In this document: positions 1 through 3,944 of the stretch, one piece after another | Layout of the letters: each line of letters opens with the position of its first letter | Position numbering within the stretch: position 1 is the first letter of the stretch | NCBI GenBank assembly: GCA_036562765.1 | Contig: DATCJO010000212.1 | Span: 1 to 6,698, forward strand | Direction of reading: 5' to 3' | Source: JAAYFT01 sp036562765 | GTDB lineage: Bacteria > Bacillota > Clostridia > Tissierellales > Tissierellaceae | DNA: 6,698 nt | The notes under the pieces: model-generated | The model's database searches: none | What the model saw: only the letters and a program-made list of their open reading frames with translations | What the model was told of the DNA's origin: nothing | Made by a program: the position numbers and the translations under genes

Positions 1-602
1 ACTATAGCTTTAACTATTGTATTGTTTCCAACTTCCTTAGTGAAGTATACGTTGTAAACCATTTCAAATACTTTTTCCCTTACAGCTTTTGCTGAATAGT
101 CATTAATGTTTACACCGTCAAATACTCCTAATTGAGCTGCTTTTGCTAACCAAGTAGTTGGCCATACAGCATTAGCTTTTTCAGCATCTGTAAGTCCACC
201 TAAAATTTCTACTAACATCTTAGCAACTTCTGCGTATGTTATTTCATTACCTGGTTTGAATGTCTTGTCTGGGTAACCAGTTATGATTCCTTTACCTACT
301 GCATAGTTTACATATCCATTTGCCCAGTGTAATGGACTCATGTCTGTAAATATGCTTGGAATATTTGCCATAGCTTTTGCTTCATTTTCTGCATCTAATG
401 CTCTAACTAACATTGTAGCAACTTCTGCTCTTGTTATGGTCTTGTCTAGGCCATAAGTTCCATCGCCGTAACCTTGAACTAGGCCAAGTTCGATGAGTTC
501 ATCAACTTTTTCATTGCCAGTTCCTTCGGCGAATACTAATGAACCCATTGTTCCTAGTACCATAACTAATGCAAGTACTAAGGATAGAATTCTTTTACTC
601 AT
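1..602 (-). CDS. S-layer protein with N-terminal SLH domains (C-terminus outside window)
   Basis: Only the first 200 codons are visible; the frame is open to the left edge. The ATG at 602-600 follows a strong AAGGAGG by 10 bases. Residues 1-25 form a signal peptide: MSKR, a Leu/Val/Met-rich core and a probable cut after VFA. SLH repeat 1 (about residues 32-70) has GYGDGTYG and ITRAE but lacks the usual F-x-D-x-x-x-HWA first half. Repeat 2 (about 85-134) is nearly complete, with FTDMSPLHWA, GYPDKTFKPG and ITYAE. Repeat 3 (about 147-187) is degenerate and has lost the TRAE motif. SLH triplets of this kind bind pyruvylated secondary cell-wall polysaccharide; an N-terminal triplet after a signal peptide is the usual layout of S-layer proteins. 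The Arg codons are mostly AGA and the codon choice looks like that of a well-expressed gene. The role of the missing C-terminal part (lattice, enzyme or adhesin) cannot be seen. The gene has its own promoters at 662-675 and 755-790. Confidence 0.88.
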   Translation of the reverse strand, partial: MSKRILSLVLALVMVLGTMGSLVFAEGTGNEKVDELIELGLVQGYGDGTYGLDKTITRAEVATMLVRALDAENEAKAMANIPSIFTDMSPLHWANGYVNYAVGKGIITGYPDKTFKPGNEITYAEVAKMLVEILGGLTDAEKANAVWPTTWLAKAAQLGVFDGVNINDYSAKAVREKVFEMVYNVYFTKEVGNNTIVKAI

Positions 603-612
603 ATTCTTTTAA

Positions 613-619
613 CCTCCTT
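613..619 (-). promoter_or_regulatory. Strong ribosome binding site of the S-layer gene
   Basis: On the minus strand AAGGAGG lies 10 bases before the ATG at 602. It is a near-perfect match to the anti-Shine-Dalgarno sequence and is much stronger than the sites of the operon genes, which fits an abundant surface protein. It fixes the start codon. Confidence 0.9.
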
Positions 620-638
620 GTATTTTTAAATTTTTATA

Positions 639-656
639 CGAAACCGTATGGTTTCG
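639..656 (-). promoter_or_regulatory. Hairpin in the 5' leader of the S-layer mRNA
   Basis: A perfect 7-bp inverted repeat, CGAAACC and GGTTTCG, encloses a 4-base loop. It is the most GC-rich stretch of the intergenic region. It begins about 7 bases after the predicted start of the proximal promoter transcript and lies 19 bases before the ribosome binding site. No T-run follows on either strand, so it is not an intrinsic terminator. A 5'-terminal mRNA-stabilising stem is the likeliest role (inference); a protein-binding site is the alternative. Confidence 0.6.
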
Positions 657-669
657 CATTCTATTGTTG

Positions 670-698
670 ATTATAGCATTATTGTTAATTTAAATCAA
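670..698 (-). promoter_or_regulatory. Proximal sigma-A promoter (P2) of the S-layer gene
   Basis: On the minus strand the -35 is TTGATT (698-693), the spacer is exactly 17 bp and the -10 is TATAAT (675-670). A TG one base before the -10 (TGCTATAAT) makes it an extended -10 promoter. Transcription should start near 663, giving a leader of about 60 bases. The -10 lies partly inside an 11-bp inverted repeat, so access may be controlled. Confidence 0.75.
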
Positions 699-712
699 TC
701 AAATAATGCTAT
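673..712. repeat. 11-bp inverted repeat spanning promoter P2 (possible operator)
   Basis: The perfect arms 673-683 (atagcattatt) and 702-712 are separated by 18 bases. One arm covers most of the -10 and its TG extension; the other lies just upstream of the -35. That position suits a repressor operator that brackets the promoter. A cruciform or chance in AT-rich DNA are alternatives. No known regulator motif is recognised. Confidence 0.45.
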
Positions 713-729
713 TGTAACAAACTTGTAAT
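713..729 (+). promoter_or_regulatory. WalR-like box, two TGTAAY repeats, between the two promoters
   Basis: On the plus strand TGTAAC (713-718) and TGTAAT (724-729) are separated by 5 bases, an exact 11-bp period. This fits the WalR/YycF consensus TGTWAH-N5-TGTWAH known from Bacillus and Staphylococcus. It points in the opposite direction to the upstream triple array, lies roughly 50-66 bp upstream of the P2 start and is downstream of the P1 start. It could activate P2, block elongation from P1, or both. Its overlap with an inverted repeat (715-750) leaves some ambiguity. Confidence 0.5.
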
Positions 730-750
730 ATAAAACCATCAAGTTTGTTA
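715..750. repeat. 11-bp inverted repeat just downstream of the P1 start
   Basis: The arms 715-725 (taacaaacttg) and 740-750 (caagtttgtta) are a perfect match with a 14-base loop. In a transcript from P1 this stem would begin about 6 bases from the 5' end. No T-run follows it on the minus strand, so it is not a convincing terminator of the upstream operon. Confidence 0.45.
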
Positions 751-761
751 TGCTTGTTATT

Positions 762-790
762 ATTATATAGAAATTAAATGGAAAATACAA
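762..790 (-). promoter_or_regulatory. Distal sigma-A promoter (P1) of the S-layer gene
   Basis: On the minus strand the -35 is TTGTAT (790-785), the spacer is 17 bp and the -10 is TATAAT (767-762). The predicted start is near 755, giving a leader of about 150 bases. The -35 is only a partial match (consensus TTGACA), as expected for an activator-dependent promoter, and TGTAAY repeats abut it upstream. Confidence 0.65.
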
Positions 791-817
791 TTACAATTGT
801 GTTACATTTATATTACA
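790..817 (-). promoter_or_regulatory. Triple WalR-like box (three TGTAAY repeats at 11-bp period) upstream of P1
   Basis: On the minus strand TGTAAT (817-812), TGTAAC (806-801) and TGTAAT (795-790) occur with exactly 5 bases between them. All three hexamers fit the WalR/YycF half-site TGTWAH, and the 11-bp period is typical of OmpR/PhoB-family response regulators binding in tandem on one face of the helix. The repeats run in the direction of transcription and the last one overlaps the P1 -35 by one base, the geometry of an activator site. A PhoP-type regulator read from the other strand is a weaker alternative. The regulator gene is not in the window. Confidence 0.6.
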
Positions 818-824
818 AGAAGAT

Positions 825-2282
825 TTAATAGTAGTTTATTATGTTTTCCCTATAGTCCTTTTGAAGGTCTTTTTCTAGGAATTCAAGGAACCTTACTATA
901 AGTGCTGATGCTTCTGCTCGTGTTAGAGCTTGATTTGGATTTGCCCTATTTAGGGTATCCCCTTGAATTAAGCCTATTTCCTTTGCCATATAGATGCTGT
1001 CTTTAGCCCAGGAAGGTATTTGCCTATCATCTGAAAATGATGTAATATATCCCGGATTTGGAGCTTTATTTTCAAATCCCAATGCCCTTATGAGTATTGT
1101 AACAGCTTCTGCCCTTGTAAGGGATTTTTTTGGCCCAAACAAGTCTTTAGATATTCCTTTTATTATCCCTTTATCTACTGCTGCCTTTATATATTGGTAG
1201 TCTGGATTGTCTGTACTTATATCTGTAAAATATGATGGTTCAGCTTCAGTCTTTTTCCTGGATATTCTTTTAGTTGCCTTTTCCTCTTCCATAGTTGCAC
1301 GAATGTCGCAGGCCCTCATAATTGCCTTTGTAAAGTCGAGCCTAGTCATTGGAACATCAGGTGCAAATATATCGCTGTTATCATCAAATACATCAAGGGA
1401 ATATAATTTTTCTATATATTCTTCTGCCCAATGTCCATTTACATCTCTAAACTTTGGAACTATAAGCCTTTCAAGTTTTGGCACCATTTCCTGATTTAGT
1501 GATATGGTACCCTTTGCATTTGGCAAGTTGTAGCTGTATCTAGATACTGTTTCCCTTTCAGTAATTCTTATATATCCGCCATTGAAGCTGGAAAAGGTCG
1601 CATCGTTTTCTGAGTATCTTAAGCTTTTAGTCATGCTGTCGGATACCTGATATGAGTAGGTTCCAGTCCATGATTCACCATCGGATTCATCTGTTGGATA
1701 AATGTTTGCTTCTATTATATTGTCGACTATTTGTGTTTCTGTACTTCCCCAGAAGTTTTCATATCCTACATTTCCGCCAGTGATTTCGATGATGATATAT
1801 CCCCTATTTTTATTGTACTCATAATATTTTCTTCCCTTGAAGTTCCCTGAATAAAATGTTGAAGCAGGCCTTTCGTCTATTACATCTGATTTGGAAAATT
1901 GATAGTCCTTTAGCTCATAGGTATCCTTATCAAATTTTATTGTTTCCTTATATTTTGTTACTGTAGTCTGGCCTATTGTCTGTCCAACGTTGTTGTGCTT
2001 GTCATATATAGTAGTATAGGTTATTGTTCTATCTAGTTTGCCATTTAAACTTGTATCTTCAGTGGTAAGCTTAAATTTATAAGTAACAGATAGCTCATTA
2101 TCCTTTTCTTTTTCTGATACTGAATAGGTCCCTGTGAATTTAATTGGCTCACCAGTTATGAATACTATTTCTTCGTATTTATATTCATTTTGCACCCCTC
2201 CAGTAAAATCTAGAGGGGTTCCCAGAGTTATATTGGGTATAAAAAGTGTTATCAATAATAGGAAAACAATCGCCTTTTTCAT
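825..2282 (-). CDS. Secreted protein with three C-terminal SLH domains
   Basis: The product has 485 residues from the ATG at 2282-2280. An in-frame ATG at 2294 would add MRCN, but the GAGGTG at 2292-2287 is then the ribosome binding site of the MKK start and overlaps the TGA of the preceding gene, so 2282 is preferred. Residues 1-21 are a signal peptide (MKK plus a long Leu/Ile core). Residues about 22-275 are rich in Tyr, Thr and alternating hydrophobics, probably beta-structure, with no family I recognise. SLH 1 (about 277-325) has FRDVNGHWAEEYI and TRLDF; SLH 2 (352-402) has FTDIS and LTRAEA; SLH 3 (416-466) has FSDDRQIPSWA and LTRAEA. A charged stretch (about 328-349, many Lys, Arg and Glu) separates SLH 1 and 2. 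SLH domains bind secondary cell-wall polysaccharide, so the protein should sit on the wall and present its N-terminal domain. It is the last gene of the operon. Confidence 0.9.
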   Translation of the reverse strand: MKKAIVFLLLITLFIPNITLGTPLDFTGGVQNEYKYEEIVFITGEPIKFTGTYSVSEKEKDNELSVTYKFKLTTEDTSLNGKLDRTITYTTIYDKHNNVGQTIGQTTVTKYKETIKFDKDTYELKDYQFSKSDVIDERPASTFYSGNFKGRKYYEYNKNRGYIIIEITGGNVGYENFWGSTETQIVDNIIEANIYPTDESDGESWTGTYSYQVSDSMTKSLRYSENDATFSSFNGGYIRITERETVSRYSYNLPNAKGTISLNQEMVPKLERLIVPKFRDVNGHWAEEYIEKLYSLDVFDDNSDIFAPDVPMTRLDFTKAIMRACDIRATMEEEKATKRISRKKTEAEPSYFTDISTDNPDYQYIKAAVDKGIIKGISKDLFGPKKSLTRAEAVTILIRALGFENKAPNPGYITSFSDDRQIPSWAKDSIYMAKEIGLIQGDTLNRANPNQALTRAEASALIVRFLEFLEKDLQKDYRENIINYY

Positions 2283-2286
2283 ATTG

Positions 2287-2292
2287 CACCTC
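2287..2292 (-). promoter_or_regulatory. Ribosome binding site that sets the SLH protein start at 2282
   Basis: On the minus strand GAGGTG lies 4 bases before the ATG at 2282 (6 bases counted from the end of GAGG). It overlaps the TGA stop (2293-2291) of the upstream gene, so ribosomes finishing that gene end directly on this site. This supports translational coupling and argues against the alternative ATG at 2294. Confidence 0.7.
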
Positions 2293-3943
2293 ATTTTACA
2301 ATAATTACTTTTGCCATATTGTCATCTCGTATTAGGTATAGCCTATCTCCAGCTTTTATATCTTCAATGGAGATATGCTTTCCATTTTTGATTATCATTG
2401 CATCCCTTAAGTATATATTAATGGAAGAATTTTTTGCCATCCATTGCTCATAGAGATTGCTCCAGTCCTTGCTATCCCTTAAGATAAGTACCCAGCCCAT
2501 TAGCTGGTCATCTACTGGCTTTGACTCTACAACTCCTGTGGTAACTCTTTGGGCAAGTAGAGAATCCATGGACTTTTTCAAGTAGACAGCTGAAATTCTG
2601 TCGCCATTGGTATAGATGTATCCATACCAGTCTCTTGATGTTTTATCTTTATTCTTTTCATCTACTGAATATTTAGATGAGAAGAATTCCTTTGGGGATA
2701 CTTCTTTTCCATTTTCTAAATCGTAAATGAAAGTATCTTCATCATAGTATAATTCTTTTTCTTCCGAGAAGGATTCCCATTTGTTTTTATTCAATATGAA
2801 GAAATCCTTCAGATATACTCTATCCTCTAATATGGTATTTAACCTTCCTGCATAGAGATAATCTTGTCCTATATTGGAATTGTTAATATCTTCATTATAT
2901 ATATAGATGATATTGGCAGTTAAGTCACTTCCCAATCCATCAGCTACAATAAGCCCATCGGAACCGGGATTTAGGCTGTATATGTCAACTAATCTTCCAG
3001 ATTTTATTACCATAGTTCCTTCGGTAAAGCTGATGTTTTTATTGTTAGCAAGTTCCATCTGCGAGCTAAACCAGTTTATCTCGTCAATCTTTTCTGAGAA
3101 TGTATTTTCATACTGGGATTTTACAACCATTTTCTCTATTTTTTCTTTGCCAAAGAAATCCTTAATCGCCATATAGGCTGTTCTGCCTTTATAATATTGA
3201 AGATTTTTATTATCTATCTTCTGCCCTCCTACATATATTGGAATATCTCCGTTGTAGGGAAGTTTAAGGCTTTGGATTAGGCTTTTCCATGAACCATTTC
3301 TAAATACTTCTACATTTTCAAGAACTACTACGTCTTGGTATTTATCTATCAAAGAGATTTTACCTCTATATAGGTCCTTGATTAGAACAGAGTCGCCTTC
3401 TATTTCTATTCTTGAAATATAAGAAGTATTTATATCGTCAAAATAAAGCTTTACCCTGTCTCCAACATATAGCTCATTTAAGTTTGAAGACTGTTTGTTT
3501 TTCAAAACCACAGTGGCAGGAGAAGTAAAGTATACTTCTTCCCTGCCAGTTGGCAACATTATCTTTATTTGGTCCCTATCTATGCTGGATACGGTTCCAA
3601 TCCTAGTTTTGGTACCAGGTTCAATATATCCAGGAATGCTTGCTGAATAAGCATCCATATATACTGCATTTCTTCCTTGAAGTTCTATATAAACTTCCAT
3701 ACCCCTTTTGAAGTCTGAGATATTTACAAGCCTTCCATCTATCTCAAGCCTTATACCCCTTATCATTGGTATAGAGTAGATAACGCCATCATAAGATTCT
3801 ATGACTATGCTGTCATCTTTTGCTTCTACAAAATATCCTTCAATGTAGCCCCTTTGATTGGGGTTTTGGGCTGAGACCTTGCTTGCAGTTATTGCAGTTA
3901 TTAGCATCAGCAGTATTAAAGTTACTGATACAATCCTTTTCAT
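2291..3943 (-). CDS. Secreted protein of repeated small beta-rich modules, function unknown
   Basis: The product has 550 residues. Residues 1-25 form a signal peptide (MKR, hydrophobic core, probable cut after KVSA). The rest reads as about six related modules at roughly 31-100, 112-185, 191-278, 283-350, 363-455 and 466-550. The clearest pattern is a G-x-[VI] strand, a second strand with I-x-I or V-x-L, then a short loop and a closing [LIF]-x-x-[LI]-x-x-GD-x-[VL]-x-[LIV] strand; examples are FKRGMEVYIEL (78-88), LYVGDRVKLYF (158-168) and IKAGDRLYLIR (529-539). This looks like small beta-barrels of the DUF5666/OB-like kind, but I cannot assign a family. No SLH domain, LPXTG motif, catalytic motif or transmembrane segment after the signal peptide is seen. 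It starts 1 base after the stop of the TIG-repeat gene and its stop overlaps the ribosome binding site of the SLH gene, so it should be co-expressed with both. A structural or binding role at the cell surface is an inference from this context. Confidence 0.85.
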   Translation of the reverse strand: MKRIVSVTLILLMLITAITASKVSAQNPNQRGYIEGYFVEAKDDSIVIESYDGVIYSIPMIRGIRLEIDGRLVNISDFKRGMEVYIELQGRNAVYMDAYSASIPGYIEPGTKTRIGTVSSIDRDQIKIMLPTGREEVYFTSPATVVLKNKQSSNLNELYVGDRVKLYFDDINTSYISRIEIEGDSVLIKDLYRGKISLIDKYQDVVVLENVEVFRNGSWKSLIQSLKLPYNGDIPIYVGGQKIDNKNLQYYKGRTAYMAIKDFFGKEKIEKMVVKSQYENTFSEKIDEINWFSSQMELANNKNISFTEGTMVIKSGRLVDIYSLNPGSDGLIVADGLGSDLTANIIYIYNEDINNSNIGQDYLYAGRLNTILEDRVYLKDFFILNKNKWESFSEEKELYYDEDTFIYDLENGKEVSPKEFFSSKYSVDEKNKDKTSRDWYGYIYTNGDRISAVYLKKSMDSLLAQRVTTGVVESKPVDDQLMGWVLILRDSKDWSNLYEQWMAKNSSINIYLRDAMIIKNGKHISIEDIKAGDRLYLIRDDNMAKVIIVK

Positions 3944-3944
3944 T

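Larger units (their letters stand above)
722..819. repeat. 13-bp inverted repeat flanking promoter P1
   Basis: cttgtaatataaa (722-734) and its exact reverse complement tttatattacaag (807-819) are separated by 72 bases. Each arm contains one TGTAAY half-site plus its AT-rich flank, so P1 sits between two identical, oppositely pointing sites. The left arm shares bases 722-725 with the 715-750 inverted repeat, so in a read-through RNA the two stems would exclude each other. Confidence 0.5.
603..824. other. 222-bp intergenic control region, no obvious terminator
   Basis: This very AT-rich stretch lies between the SLH operon and the S-layer gene. It holds two promoters, five TGTAAY repeats, the inverted repeats listed separately and the leader hairpin. 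No stem followed by a T-run was found on the minus strand, so some read-through from the operon into the S-layer gene is possible. No small open reading frame with a ribosome binding site and no recognisable riboswitch or T-box was seen. Confidence 0.6.

Noticed and set aside
715..750. Inverted repeat as an intrinsic terminator of the operon
   Set aside because: The stem is AT-rich, is not followed by a T-run on the minus strand, and lies downstream of promoter P1, so it would sit within the S-layer leader.
787..800. Short stem acaatt/aattgt just after the operon stop as a terminator
   Set aside because: It has only 6 A/T-rich base pairs with a 2-base loop, and it is better explained by the overlapping TGTAAY repeats and the P1 -35.
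2280..2294. ATG at 2294 as the start of the SLH protein
   Set aside because: The GAGGTG just after it is well placed to serve the ATG at 2282, and the MKK start begins a clean signal peptide; the longer form would add MRCN with no ribosome binding site of its own at good spacing.
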